Positions 1 through 12,536 are shown, numbered from the stretch's first letter. The stretch: 64,000 nt of DNA from Paramecium pentaurelia (GCA_905183005.1 CAJJDO010000086.1:62001-126000); one strand, 5' to 3'. Notes: generated by a model not told the origin, from the sequence alone. Program-made: numbers and translations.

Positions 1-1551
1 GTCTTAAAACTTTAAGTGAGACAATCCTAAGTAAGTACAAATTGTTTATCAGCAGCCAATAATAGAAAATCCTCTAGAGTTATGTCAACAAAGTCGGAAA
101 TATTGAATGAGTATTCTTCAGGTTTTTCATTGAAGAGTATTTATAATTCTTGTTCATTTAATTTACTATCTTTATCTAGATCTGCATTAGTGAATAGTTT
201 GGTTAATACTTTTAAATGATCAGTCGCATAGATGGATAGAAGATATTGAAATAGACATTTATGTAGATAAGTCATATTCTTGGATTTTGTAATATTTATA
301 AAGGGTTACAAATAATCTTTAGGTTAAATCTATTTCATATTCATTAAATAAGGATGAAGCAAACATTTATCTAATGTCAATCTCTCATTAGGGTTATGTC
401 TAAGCATATCAATTATAAGAGGATAGATATCTAATTATTATTTAGCATAAACTTTTTCTGGTTTGAATTTGTTAATTTCTTCAATATCAAAAGGAAATTA
501 TTAATTTAATAATTATAAAACAATGATAGCCAATGCCCAAACATCATTTGATTAACTTCTATTTTTGGTTTGTATATTTTAGAATTTACCTGTATCTTTT
601 TAATGATTATGATTAGGTGAATTAGGTGGTTCATAATTTAATGAATTTTTAGGATACATAAATTAATAGATGCTTCTAATCTCTGATAATTTGATAAAGG
701 GTGTAGAAGTATCATCAAATATTGAAAAACTATCAATAGTTAATTCATCATGGCTGTAACCTAATTAATGTATATATGCTATGGCTTCTACCATTTAATA
801 AAATATAGATCCAATAGTCTAATATTCCAATTTGTTTGACTCTAGAAACTTTGAGAGTGTTCCACCTTGACAATACTCATAAACAACTTAATAATTTCTT
901 TTATGTGAATCGATATGAATATCTACAATTTTAACTATATGCATATGGTTCTAAAATGGATATTTTTATAGAAAATTACTAATTGAAGTTCATCTAACAT
1001 GTCAATATATTGTTGATTTCTATTCTCAAATTTAAGCATTTCTACTAGCACCAATTGTCCAGTCTCATTGTGTTACATGACCGTTTTACTATGATTATCT
1101 TAAATAATTAGACAAAACATTTACTGTGATTTTATCCAGAAACAACAGAATATTTTCTAGAGGCTGGAGATTAGATTGATTTTGTGCCTGGTTTTGTACT
1201 CATTCTTTACATGGGAATATTTAGTAATGATCCGTTTCTGGTTTTCTCTTATTATTATGATGTTGATTAGACAATCATTGTTTTAGGTGTTGAGTTCAAA
1301 GATGGAGAAACTCTTTAAACTGGAGTTGTTGCTTAATTTGGTGATGCTTTTTTGACAGGGGTTGTTGCTTGATTAGGTGAAACACGACGAACTGGTGTAG
1401 TAATTCTTTGAATCGAAGTTGGCTCTTAAAATTACACTGTAACAGTTTTTTGTTCCCTTGTAGTTAGTGGCTACTAAGGTGGCATGGTTACAGATTAATG
1501 TTTATGTTGCTTTACTTTCTTTGGTTGACTTTATGAGGTACAAACTCCCAT
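1..1551 (-). CDS. EF-hand pseudokinase of the calcium-dependent protein kinase type, 3' end outside window
   Basis: Reads right to left from ATG at 1551 and runs off the left edge without a TGA. The first residues MGVCTS fit an N-myristoylation signal, followed by about 120 Ser/Thr/Pro/Gln-rich residues. A kinase-like fold follows: the VAIK lysine position reads VLVEML, then YEYCQGG, the catalytic-loop region GYSHDELTIDSFSI, IKLSEIR, NDVWALAI and NPNERLTL. Compared with HRDLKPEN and DFG, the loop has HDE for HRD, no catalytic Lys or Asn, and EIR for DFG, so it is probably catalytically dead. A C-terminal EF-hand loop DLDKDSKLNEQE (about 150-190) places it in the CDPK architecture. One 29-nt intron lies between DELQL and NHMHIVKI. 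Seen: motifs and losses. Inferred: a membrane-anchored calcium-binding scaffold or regulator. Confidence 0.8.
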
Positions 1552-1792
1552 TTATTTATATCAATTATCAAATTTAAATTATAAATTAAATCAATCATTT
1601 AATCACCAATTTGTATAAATAGTTTTGGTATTAAACATATATATATATATATTTTATTAAGAATATATTCATTTAGAATGTAAAATTGTTAAGAATTGAA
1701 AAGATTAATAAAAATCTTATTATTAATATAAAATATATTAAGATCTCTATAATAATATATAATTCTATCATACATGTTAAAGTGTAAAATGA

Positions 1793-2890
1793 TCAATTGC
1801 ATATATGGTTCTAAAGATCTACCATACAATTAGCTAATTTACAAGTAGTTATACTTCCTATACTATTACATTAATCATTTTTAGTTAAATCTATAAATAA
1901 GTAATTTCCTGCTCCTTGTAAATTGACTTCACAATATCCACTACCACATTATGGTTGTACATATGTCTCATACATATTCATTGTTATTAAATTTATTTAT
2001 TTAAGAGCTACTGGATGATTGGTATTAAAATAGCATTTTAATTTGTATTATAAATTTATATTGTTACTAGTTCTAATGATATAAATTGGAGTCAAGGGAG
2101 ATTATTTACCAAAGATTTCTGCATATAATACAGTCATTTATAACATGCCATTACTTTCATAATCAGTCCATGTTAGAGTAGCTAATCCCTAATATTATAA
2201 TTATAAATATTTCAAATGAATTTGGTTGAAATTAATAAAATTATACTATGTATAATAATATTCTGAAAAAGTCTTCAATCTTACATAGTAAATATCTAGC
2301 AAATCCAAAATTTTAGTCATAGTATTACTCTTTAATTAAAAGCTTAATTAAGTATTATCTCTAATATTTTAAATTGATTCATATATTATTCTCTCTAAAT
2401 AATATGGATGTGAATATTAACTAATTAATATTTCCGCATATGATATATATAAATCCAAAATTTAATGTAATTCATCATTCTATCTTGATAATACATCAAG
2501 ATTGTACAATCTTAACATATTAGTTATACTTCTCTCTCCATTTATTAAATCACTTAATAAAATACTTGTTTTTTGTATAACATCTATTGTCAAATCAGAA
2601 ACATGTCTATAATAATATACTTTTTATTCTGTAAATATATTTTCATAACAAGATTAAACATATTAAAGTGGTGTATAAGGAACAGCTGTACAATATGTAT
2701 TCATAGCTCCATTACTTCTACATGCTGCTACTTCATCTATTAAATGACAATATTATCCATAACAAGATCCATACCATTAACAATAACCACTTTATCTACA
2801 CATTCCTTCATCATTAAATTAATTACAAGGAATCTCTCCCAAATTCAAACTATCTGAAACTTGAAACAATATAAAAATAAAACAAATCAT
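1793..2890 (-). CDS. secreted cysteine-rich protein, unknown function
   Basis: Uninterrupted 365-residue reading frame starting MICFIFILFQVSDS, a short hydrophobic signal peptide with a likely cleavage after the Val/Ser stretch. The next 60 residues hold about ten cysteines (segments such as GMCRQSGYCQWYGSCYG). The middle is mostly helical with few cysteines, and the C-terminal third again has spaced cysteines (PQCGSGYCEV, SITTCKLANCMV). No transmembrane segment follows the signal, so secretion or a luminal/trichocyst location is possible. I do not recognise the family. TAA and TAG are read as Gln throughout; the stop is TGA at 1793-1795. Confidence 0.65.
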
Positions 2891-2941
2891 TATTAATAAT
2901 GGTTTTACTATAATGTATACTAAAATACTAAATAAAATAAC

Positions 2942-4143
2942 TCATTATGAATAACAGATATACAATTATAAACTTTAATCTACTTGGAAATGGACTTCAT
3001 TTTCTTTATTGATTAAGTAAGTTTAACCGAAATTAAGTTCGTGTTGTCCTTCTTCATTTATTAATTTTCCATATCCTTAGATACACAATAAGATAGAATT
3101 TTATTTAATTTTAAATACTTTAGATTTCTCTTAAGGTTTTAATTCCAAATAATCCTATATTATTATTACAAATGTATACACATGCAAATTCTTAGTACTT
3201 AGTTATGTATTATTTAAATGAATATTCATTAGATTCTTCAATAATTGGTTAGACATAGTTGGGTTATTTCATTTCACAAATTAAGATCTCTTTCATTGTC
3301 TCTACATCTTTCTATTTAGGAGTGAATCCACATCTAACAACATTATCAGAATTTGCCATTGTTTCTATAATATTACCTTTCAAATAAGCATGAATTAATC
3401 CAGCCTCTAATACTACTGCTTAACCTGGTTATAATATTAAATGATTCATCAACAAAAGAAATAAATAGCCAACATCATATTTTTCTATTTTTGATCCTGG
3501 ATCTAGACTAGGATTACATTTTATTGGCCATTAATAATTATCTAAGAGATATTTAACTTCATCTTGAGTCAATGATAATAATGTAGCTACTATTTATTTC
3601 AATATGTCTTAAGCCTATTAATTTTGTGCAACTACAAATTGATTCCACAAATTTTCACCAATTTTCTATATCACACAAGGATTCTAGGAGAATAATCTTA
3701 TATTTAATACTCTTTCAATATTCTGAATGATAGTTTATTAGTCAGTAAAACCTACTAAAGCTTCGAAATTAGTTAATGCAATTGCCATTTCTGGTTTATG
3801 ATTATCATCAGGATATAGATTTGGTTTTGTTGCATGTAGAACTTTAGCTTACTCTTTATTGGGATGTATTTAAATGGAAAGTGGCTTTATCATTTAAACA
3901 TTATACTTAATCAACAGATAATACTTTAAATAGATATGGGAGATCTAAATTAACCTTTTCACCATTCTCATATAAAGAAGGTAATGATGGATGACTTCCC
4001 ATCCAAAATTCAGCAAATGGTTTTATTTCATTTGATATCTTTTGTGTCAATTTATACACTAAACAATCTGGATTAGTTGATAACATTCCCCAAGCATAAT
4101 TTTATGCTTAACCATGAAGTCTTTATATAATTTTTTATTACAT
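2942..4143 (-). CDS. MPI: mannose-6-phosphate isomerase (type I phosphomannose isomerase)
   Basis: Interconverts fructose-6-phosphate and mannose-6-phosphate, feeding GDP-mannose and glycosylation in the cytosol. The product is 384 residues after removing two introns (22 nt at 3885-3906, 25 nt at 3155-3179), close to the normal family length. Diagnostic segments occur in order: QNYAWG near the N-terminus, LPYLFKVLSVD, the zinc/substrate motif SIQIHPNKEQAKVLH, YPDDNHKPEMAIALTNFEAL, and HAYLKGNIIETMANSDNVVR. The His, Glu and catalytic Arg of the family are visible in these blocks. The start at 4143 gives MQQKIIQRLHGQAQNYAWG, the only ATG before the first conserved block. Divergently placed to thymidine kinase with about 300 bp between starts. 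Confidence 0.95.
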
Positions 4144-4441
4144 AAATATTTATATTTTATAATACTTTACACTTATGGTTGATGTGGTTTAATCATATAC
4201 ATAATTCCTTATTATAAATTTTGTACACTTATATTGATGATTATTTATATAATATTGATTATGTTTTATTATAATGTTAATTTCTTTTTAATAGTGTAAG
4301 TATTGTTTAAGAATCTTAAAATATAATATCTCCCGATTGTTAATGAGTAGTATTTTAAAATTTTAAAAGAGCGGGAAATGAAAAGGTACTTAATTTGAAA
4401 TACATATTTGAGCGCATTAAAAAATTTGAAAATTAAAAATA

Positions 4442-5171
4442 ATGTTCACAGGCACTATTTCAGTAATATATGGTCCAATGGTAATAAATTTTAGTAATGT
4501 AGTTTTCTGGTAAAACAAGTGAACTAATGAGATTAGTTAAGAGATTTACAATTTCAGAAAGAAAATGTGTAGTCTTAAATTATGCTAATGATAACAGATA
4601 TTCAGATGATTAATGTATTTCTAGTCATGATAAGTAATTATTTAATATTAAATAATTAGATAATATTTAAAAGCCATAAAAGTAACTAAATTATTTGATG
4701 CTTTTGAGAAATGTAAAGATCATGATGTTGTAGCTATTGATGAAGGTTAATTCTTTAGTGATGTAAATTAATATATAATATACTCTTAGATAGTTGAATT
4801 TAGTGAAGCTATGGCAAATTTAGGCAAAATAGTAATTGTTGCAGCTCTTGATGGTACATTTGATAGAAAACCTTTTCGTAATATTTTGAGTTTGATTCCA
4901 TTGGCTGAACGTATAACCAAATTAACTGCTGTTTGTTGGTTTTGTAAGAAAGAAAATGCTTCATTTACTAAAAGAACTGTTTAATCTTAAGAAAGTATAA
5001 AAATATAAATATAATTAAGTTGAATTAATAGGAGGAGAAGATTGTTATAAACCTGCATGTAGAGCATGTTTCAATTTGACAGAGAATTAATTTATTAAAC
5101 ATACTCTTCCACAAATCCCAATTTACTCAACTGATGAAAGATTATTTGGTTAACAAAATTTGATTTGTTGA
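4442..5171 (+). CDS. TK1: thymidine kinase, TK1-like
   Basis: Phosphorylates thymidine to dTMP in the salvage pathway. 209 residues after removal of four introns of 22, 26, 27 and 25 nt (4481-4502, 4634-4659, 4763-4789, 4995-5019). The first intron splits the P-loop, YGPM/FSGKTSE. The Walker-B/lid region DEGQFFSDIVEFSEAMANLG, the segment AALDGTFDRKPFRNIL, and LTAVCWFC agree closely with cellular type II TK. The zinc lasso cysteines are present as C..C (CWFC) and C...CRAC near the C-terminus. Every intron must be removed to keep the motifs continuous, so the gene is good evidence for tiny introns and for TAA/TAG as Gln. Stop TGA at 5169-5171. Confidence 0.96.
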
Positions 5172-5467
5172 AACACTATAATTAATTAATATTTTATAAT
5201 ATAATGAATTTAAATTTATTAGTTTTATTTATTCTTAATTAACATAAAAGTATGAGAGATATATGGTACTTTATTATTAATGAATAACTAAATAAATTAA
5301 TAATAGAATTTAGAATTTTAAATCATTAAAATAGATAAAATTATAGATAATATTTTAATAATATTTATTATTAAGGATATTATTTCAATAATATATGAAC
5401 ATATAGTTAAGAATATGAATTTTATATTTTATTATAAAATTAATTTTTATATTTTATTATAAAATTA

Positions 5468-6193
5468 ATGAATAAAGCTATCAGAGTAAGGTATTCGAGT
5501 CTTGATGAATCTCGAACCAATACTAAAAGATATTAAACTGTTTATACAGTCACTGATTCAATAAAAACTTAAGTAAACAATCTTAAGTTCAATCATCATC
5601 CTTTAAGTTATTACATATCAAGAATTTGTAAAGATATAAAAGAAATGCGTAAATATCGTACTGATGCTTACATTAAAAATTAACTTACCAAAATCTATGC
5701 TTAAACTATTCATCTAAAAGAAATTCATGATGTGTTCAAAGTGCCTATTTAATATATCAACGAAGATCTTATTCTCTCCAGATGCACTTTATAATTGATT
5801 TCTTAAATGCCACATCAATATACTCTTCGTCCTCAATAATAACTTACTCATTTTATTTAATGGATGGCCTATTTCGATGAATAGGTCTATTTAGAAATGC
5901 AGAGAATTCATGAAGGGTATTTATTTCAAATCTAAAGAAATATTCAAGATCAATACACAACAAATGTAATTAAACAATAATAAATTAAACATCAAATACA
6001 TCCTAGAAAAAAAGATATGTATAATTATGTGAATAGACTCATAACGAAGCCATCTTTTAGAACTATGAGTAGAATATCTGTCTTGGAGAATTATGAGACT
6101 AAATTTGGTGAATTTTAATTAATTACACCATATGCTCGAAGTTATGCTAAACAGTTAGATACTATTTCTTAAAATCTCAACACAATTGAATGA
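5468..6193 (+). CDS. hypothetical protein, 241 aa, basic and Gln-rich
   Basis: Single uninterrupted frame from ATG to TGA. Starts MNKAIRVRYSSLDESRTN. The composition is rich in Gln (mostly TAA), Tyr, His, Arg and Lys, with no signal peptide, membrane segment or cysteine pattern. I recognise no domain. The central part looks helical (for example KDIKEMRKYRTDAYIKNQL). The good codon pattern, a clean start shortly after an AT-rich spacer and the TGA stop support a real gene. Lies 0.3 kb after thymidine kinase in the same direction but there is no sign that they are cotranscribed. Confidence 0.6.
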
Positions 6194-6719
6194 ATATTCT
6201 TAGCAAATCAATATAATCAATCATTAAAATATCTAATAGATCTAATAAAAATTTATTTTAGGTTCTATGTTATTTATAATGATGAAACATTTTCATCTAT
6301 ATACTAATGTTTTCTACTCATATAATAATATAGTATAAATATAATTTCAAATACTTTTATTATTTACATAAGAATTCTATCCTTTAAATTTCAGTATTGA
6401 TTAATTATGAAAATGATCCAATTTATGATTATTTATTTTGATTAGAATAATAATTGTATAAACGATTTTTCTCTCCATCTATAATATTATATTGGTATAT
6501 TAAAATATACTTAATAATGGTATTTTTCGTATAACATTTTTATTTTTTCATAATATATGTGATTATTCATAAATATTCATCCACATAATCTTTTTTGTAA
6601 TTATCTACTAAAATATTATTTTTGTTTATTATGTTTTAATTCTAAAATATTATTAAACCCAAAAAAAAATGAATTTTTAATGACTTAGCATTATTAATAT
6701 TAATTATTATAACAGACAT
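6194..6719. other. AT-rich intergenic stretch
   Basis: About 0.5 kb with frequent TGA in all frames and long A/T runs, including a run of nine A at about 6661-6669. I see no gene, RNA or repeat. It must hold the promoter of the short gene that starts at 6720. Confidence 0.5.
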
Positions 6720-7143
6720 ATGGATACTTCATTTGCAGGATTTACTTTTGGTGCAGATGAACTAGGAATCAATGGTAGTTTTAGTGCATAGAAACATCCA
6801 AGAATAAGCAAATGTTCACCATTTTATCGAATGAATAAACCTTAAACGTAAATTTCAAGATCTTAATGTAAGTGAGTAGAAACCACGATTAAGATTGCAC
6901 TCTCCCAATAAAGAAAATGAATTAATGCAAATTCGCAAGCCAGTTAGAGTTACTACATCTCCACATTCTTAACATTATTAGATGAGTTACAAAGAAATCT
7001 GTGCTCATTTGATTTAACTTTTTAAAAGTTAGACTAAATTATATGAATAATTAATGATAGCAGATAATTTAAATATCAGGAATCAACTTCAAAAAGTTTA
7101 ACTAAAACATGATTACTACTGCAAATTGTATAATTAATAATGA
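6720..7143 (+). CDS. small hypothetical protein with an apparent one-base frame slip
   Basis: The 5' part reads MDTSFAGFTFGADELGING and continues to NKPQ near 6845; the 3' part, in the +1 frame, reads KPRLRLHSPNKENEL and continues to a TGA at 7141-7143. The two halves together would encode about 140 residues. No GT...AG intron of normal size joins them: the candidates at 6849 are 29 or 32 nt, which give the wrong frame and a quick stop. An assembly or sequencing indel around 6840-6880 is the simplest explanation; a genuine pseudogene or an unusually long 46-nt intron are alternatives. Function unknown. Confidence 0.45.
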
Positions 7144-7263
7144 ATACTATGACAATTAATTAGAATTTATCAACAATTTTATATTATTGATCTCCTAATC
7201 ATTTTATATTATTAAATTCTTATTGTTTTATAAATTGAAGGTATCAAACTAAATGATTATTTT

Positions 7264-9286
7264 ATGAATAATAAATTAATATAGACTCTGAAAAATAAAC
7301 TTTAAATTCAGGACAGCTAAGTTAAACTACTCTAATTCTATAAAAAGTACTGTTTACCAACATCTGAAACCTCCAGTATTATAAGTATATTCTAAATTAG
7401 ATTCCATAAAGTCTTTATAATTCAAGGCTTATTTTAATTTGATAATGAATAAATCCTTTTTCTTTGGAGGACCCTTTTGTATTAAATATGGCATAAATAT
7501 GGTTTCAAATCCAGCCACTATTATGTACTCTCCTTTTTTTTTCGTTGGGTACGGAGTTTGTAATCAATAAATTATAAAATAGGTTACTCTGCCTATGTAT
7601 ACTTTGAAGGTTTGAGGAACAGAAATCTATCTGAAATCAACATATTAGCTTTGAGAGAAATATCTCTATAAACATATGAACATTTGTTATATTTGGATGC
7701 TGAATTTCATTTAAATACATCATCTAGATCAAATATTTACTCTCTTTATAAAGCATAAAAAGGAATAGAATCAAATTTAAGATCTTTGAATTAATACTTC
7801 TTACCTCTTTTAGCAGACATTTCATTAACAACAGCCATACTCTGTTTTAATTTTGGTTGGCCATTCTTTACATCATTTTTGGTAACTTTTACTGCTTATA
7901 CTGCATTTACAATTCGTTATTCAAATGTATGATTTTTGGATATATGCTTAAAATAGTATAGAAGAAAAATAATATCACAAAGAAAGAAACAAGAAAAGTT
8001 AGCTGATTTTACAATATCACAAGCTTTAGATAATCTATTCACAGTTAAATATTTTAGTGCAGAAAAATATGAATTAAAAAGATACAATAATTTATTAGAA
8101 GTAAATAATAGTATTAAATTAATAAGAAATTACAAAAATTATCAATAGACACTTTTAAAACATTGGCTACTCTTAATGCTATTTAAAGATTAATACTCTC
8201 TATGGGATTGACAGTCAATTTAGTCTTAGGAGTTAGTGGTGTATAAGCTGGTGTCATCACTCCAGGAGATCTTATACTTATACAATCTCTAATGCTTTAA
8301 TTAATTCAGCCATTATTTCAATTAGGAATGATGCATAGAGAATGGGTTGAATCTGCAATTGACATGAAAGATCTGCTGTAGATAATGACAAGAGTTCCTA
8401 AAATATAGGAATTACCAAATGCAAAGGATTTCATCTACAAAACAGGTTCAATCCATATTTAAGATATCTCATTTGAACATATTTAAAATAAATAACTGTT
8501 TAAGAATTTTAATTTATAAATTAAAGGAGGTGAATGGATTGTTATTGTAGGTGAAAGTGGGATAGGAAAATCTACATTGTTTAATTTAATTGTAAATAAT
8601 AAAGATTAAAAAATTAGTTTAGATTGTTGGACCCTTCTGAAGGAAATATATCAATTGATGATTAAAATATTAAAACTTTGAAATTGGAATCATTTCGAAA
8701 ATATTTTGGAATTGTAGCATAACAATCATATTTTTTTAATGATTCCATTAAAAATAATCTATTATATGGTCTTGATTTGATTTATGATCTTACACCTGAG
8801 ATGATCAAGTAAAAAGAAGAAGAGATGAAGAGTCTTTGTAAATAATTGAAATTGTCTAAATTGATTGAATCATTACCAAATCAATATGATACTTAAATGG
8901 GAGATTAAGCAAGTAATGAATATTATAGTATATTTAGATAAATTTTCTGGAGGTGAAAAATAGAGATTATAAATAGTAAGATGTTTATTAAGAGGTGCCA
9001 AAATATTATTATTGGATGAACCTACATCTGCTTTGGATTAAAATAATGAATAATTCTTCATTGAGACATTAGAATAAGTTTTAAAGATTCAAGATCTTAC
9101 AGTTTTGATCATTACTCATAGATTGCATTTAACTAAAGTAGCAGACAAGATACTGTATTTGGGATAGAATTGTCAATATGAATATGTATATATTATATAA
9201 ATTCTAAAATATAGGGTACTCATGATTAATTGATTAAGAATCATTAATCTTATAATAAGTATTGGGAAAAGTATTAGAAATAATGA
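7264..9286 (+). CDS. ABCB7: ABC half-transporter of the ATM1/ABCB7 (ABCB6/7/HMT1) type
   Basis: ATM1-type transporters sit in the mitochondrial inner membrane and export a sulfur/iron compound for cytosolic Fe-S assembly; related ABCB6/HMT1 proteins act elsewhere. 612 residues after seven introns (7352-7376, 7560-7582, 7927-7956, 8101-8126, 8592-8617, 8913-8937, 9186-9214). Membrane half: GGPFCIKYGIN, YEHLLYLDAEFHLN, FTAYTAFTIRYSN, VKYFSAEKYELKRY. Nucleotide-binding half: Walker A GESGIGKST, Q-loop IVAQQSYFFND, signature FSGGEKQRL, Walker B ILLLDEPTSALD, switch ITHR, and the family ending YEYGTHDQLIKNH. The N-terminus is short (start MNNKLIQ at 7264) and depends on the weakest intron (7352-7376); a clear mitochondrial presequence is not obvious, so the exact membrane is inferred. 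Confidence 0.9.
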
Positions 9287-9354
9287 AAATTGAATTATAT
9301 TTATGCATTATACCAAATTGAATAAAAAATTAAAAGAATAAATTATATTATTTT

Positions 9355-10538
9355 ATGAATCCTAATTTTGATAATAGTTTCCATTAAAAAGATGATATTA
9401 TGCAGAACTTTCCATAATCAGAATAGTGTTAATCACATCACAATAATTTCAGTGTTGACAATGATATTATGAGAACATATAGTTTAGGTACTCCAAAAGT
9501 GAATTTTGAGAGATGGAATACTCAGACTCAAACAGAAGTGATTAAGTAGGAATGCAATCTAGATAATCCTTTCATGTAGAATTAAGTAATTACACTAAAT
9601 TTATTATATAGCATGTAGAATCTGAGTTCTAAATTAATGTTGATAATATCTTACAAATTAATCAGAATTGTATAAAATTCATTTGAAATTAAAGTTAATG
9701 ATACTAAATTGATTGATTTGAACAAAGATATTAAATCCAATTCTGACATTACTTTAAAAGAGGATCCTTAATTATATTGTCAATATGAAAGAAATTATGA
9801 ATCCCATAATACTGATTTAATTGTAATTCCAACTCCATAATCAAAAAATAAACTCAAAGCTGTTGGAAATATGTTTATGGGAATATGGAGATTACAATAA
9901 AATATTGTTGAACCTATCACATCTACAGTAAAATAGAACTAAATAAAATTAGGAATAATTTTATGATAATTTTGGATCTACTTAGCGTTATTTTAATAAC
10001 AAAAACAATTATAAATAGATTCATCCAGCTACAGATTCTTAGGATCTTCAATTAATGGATATTTTTAATTAATTTAAATTAGTATGTCTCTTTACTTAAT
10101 ATTCTACATCTGGTTCAAATGAAGACATTTAAAATATGATAAAGATTCTATAAAGAGATCCAAAACGGTAATTATTAATATTATTCTAGTAATCTGACTA
10201 ATCCTCAAGATCCAAATCACATCATAAATTCATTAAATTAATATGGTCAAAATGCCCTTTATATTGCATCCAAGAATGGGAATATTCAAGTTATTAAATT
10301 TTTATTATCTCTTGAATGCAATATACATATCAAAAGTCGCATATTTGATGATCTCACAGAAAGTCCATTAGAAGTTTCATCAAGATGGCATCATTTAGAA
10401 TGTGTTAAATTGCTCTTGAATTCTGGCTTATATAGTAATTAAGAATTGAGATCAGCAATTAAGGTAACTGAAAATTAAGAAATCATCAATTTGTTGAAAT
10501 TAAATATGACCTCTTCTCTTTTCTCCTGTTGTCTATGA
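9355..10538 (+). CDS. ankyrin-repeat protein, 361 aa
   Basis: Four introns (26, 25, 25 and 22 nt) give one open frame. The first 270 residues are polar, Asn/Gln-rich and probably disordered. The C-terminal third holds ankyrin repeats: INSLNQYGQNALYIASKNGN followed by IQVIKFLL, then a degenerate repeat ending CVKLLLNSG, and a last partial repeat. The protein ends CC just before TGA. Ankyrin repeats mediate protein binding; the partner cannot be inferred. It starts 68 bp after the ABC transporter, in the same direction. Confidence 0.75.
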
Positions 10539-10947
10539 ATTTAGAATATGATTAAATAGAATTTATATCATATATAGTATTATTTAATTCAATTAAGATT
10601 TTTGTTGTCGTTTTATTTTATGAATTTCTTATATTTACTTGAAATTTTAGATAAATAATTTAAGTTTGGTCAATAGAAAATTGATTGATTTTAGATAACT
10701 ATGCTTTGAATTAATGAATTTTCATTTTACAATTTGAGATAGAAGTGATTATTTGATAAAATTTTATATAGGATTGTTTAGCTTAAATATTCTTTATGGA
10801 AAGACATACTTTAAGATATTATAATAATACTTTTATAAAAGGAATAGTACTACTTAAATATATATATCTTTCAATTATTAAAAATAAAAGATTAAATAAT
10901 AATTAATTTATTTTACATAACAAATAATAAGAACATATAAATACAAT
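10539..10947. other. intergenic spacer between convergent genes
   Basis: About 0.4 kb, AT-rich, with TGA in every frame. It separates the 3' ends of the ankyrin gene and NOG2. Nothing recognisable. Confidence 0.5.
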
Positions 10948-12536
10948 TCAATTTTGTTTCAGTATTTCTTATAATTTTTAGTCATTGAGTTCTATTTATT
11001 ATTTTTCAAGAACTTCAATGTCTATATTCTCTTCAACAACTTCTTTTTGTACATAATCAGGAGGATATGTCAAGAATGGGATTTCACCTCTTTACCAATC
11101 CATTAAAATCAATTTAGCTGTTGATTTAGTATCAGCTTCGCCACCCTATAAATAGAATTAGATTATTTACCTTTGCTAATTTTCCTTTTTTGATAGCTAC
11201 TTTCTTTAAAAAATCGTGTTCATCTACCCAATCATCAATATCATAAATTCTCTTTAAATCTGAAGCCTTTGCTTTTTCCAATAATGCTGGAATGTAATAT
11301 TCAGGATCTTCCAACTTTTCTGCTCTAACACAACCTTTCAATACAACTTCAACATCATCTTTTCCCTCATGTTAATAAACTACTCCTGGACAATCAATTA
11401 AATAAATTCTTTTTGTCAATGCTACATATTGCCACACTCTAGTTTCTCCTGGAACTGGAGCAGCCTTACATACCTTTCTTTTTTTTAATGAATTAATAAC
11501 AGAACTCTTTCCAACATTTGGATACCCAACAAAACCTATAGAAATAGTTTATTTATCTCTATGGAATTTGTCAAATTATCTCAATAGATTTATGAATGGA
11601 CCCTTACCAAATGCTTTATTCACATTTGCATGATAGGCAACAGTTGGATACTCTTTTGAAAGATATTAAACCCATCTAGATGTTAACCATGTAGGTATTA
11701 AATCGCATTTATTTATGAGCATCACTAAATGTTTATGTGGGCAATTCTTTTTAATATGGTTTTCTAAATGATATGATCTTGTTCCCATTGGATCTCTCGC
11801 ATCAAGTATACAAACCAATACATCAGATGAATCAATCACCTTATATAATTCTTCCCAAATTCTCTTTGATTAACCAGCTGTTAATCTTTTATCTCTACTC
11901 TCCTTTTATACCATCTCTACAGGATTCAAATTCAAATCTTTCTCAAATACATATGTCTACTCCTTTTGTTCAGCATGATCTGCCAATCCTTCCATTGTTT
12001 CTACATTTAATTTTATTCTCTTTCTTTTTGATTTAGGTCCATATGTATCCTATATGTTTGTAAAGTATATATACTTCATAACTCTCCAATTCCAAAAGTG
12101 GTACATTTTTATTCTTTTTTTATGCCTCTACTAATAAAGACAAAGGCAATTGTTTGGCCTTGATCAAAACACTTCTAGGATCATGTGTTCTATTAGCCAT
12201 TTCTTATCTTAATTTATCAAGCTATTATTGATCAATGGTTCTGATATTTCCAAACCATTTTCTATTGGGATCTACTCTTGCAGGTTGTGTTGCTTATTTC
12301 CACATTTCCTCTCTAGACATTCAAATTAATGAATACTTATTAGGTTTTTCATTGTATAGATTCAATCTCTGAATTGTTTATTTAGATCTGAAAAATTAAT
12401 GTTTAGCATTCAATTATTTTTCAGGTAATTTTCTATCTGGATTAGTAGAGGCTCCACTCTTTGATCCTTTTTAGGATGACTTAAATTTTGTATTCATCTT
12501 CTTTTTAAAGAACTACTCCTTGCTACGCTTAACCAT
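10948..12536 (-). CDS. NOG2: nucleolar GTP-binding protein 2, ribosome-biogenesis GTPase
   Basis: NOG2/GNL2 is a circularly permuted GTPase that acts on the pre-60S ribosomal particle. 504 residues after introns of 25, 24 and 25 nt (the last at 11146-11170). Family blocks in order: VDPNRKWFGNIRTI, LPLSLLVEA, TYGPKSKRKR, LTAGQSKRIWEELYKVIDSS, DARDPMGTRSYHLE, the permuted G4 motif NKCDLIPTW, AFGKGPFINLLRQF, the P-loop GYPNVGKSSVINSL, PGETRVWQYV, DCPGVV, and GGEADTKSTAKLILMDW. Lys/Arg-rich ends fit nucleolar targeting. The start MVKRSKEQFFKKKMNTKF matches the basic N-terminus of the family. Confidence 0.95.

Noticed and set aside
1635..1653. AT dinucleotide run as a functional element; similar runs at about 14110, 29488-29510 and 35918-35930
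   Set aside because: Simple repeats are expected at this base composition and show no further structure.
11773..12036. Plus-strand hydrophobic frame of 87 codons
   Set aside because: Opposite-strand shadow of NOG2.
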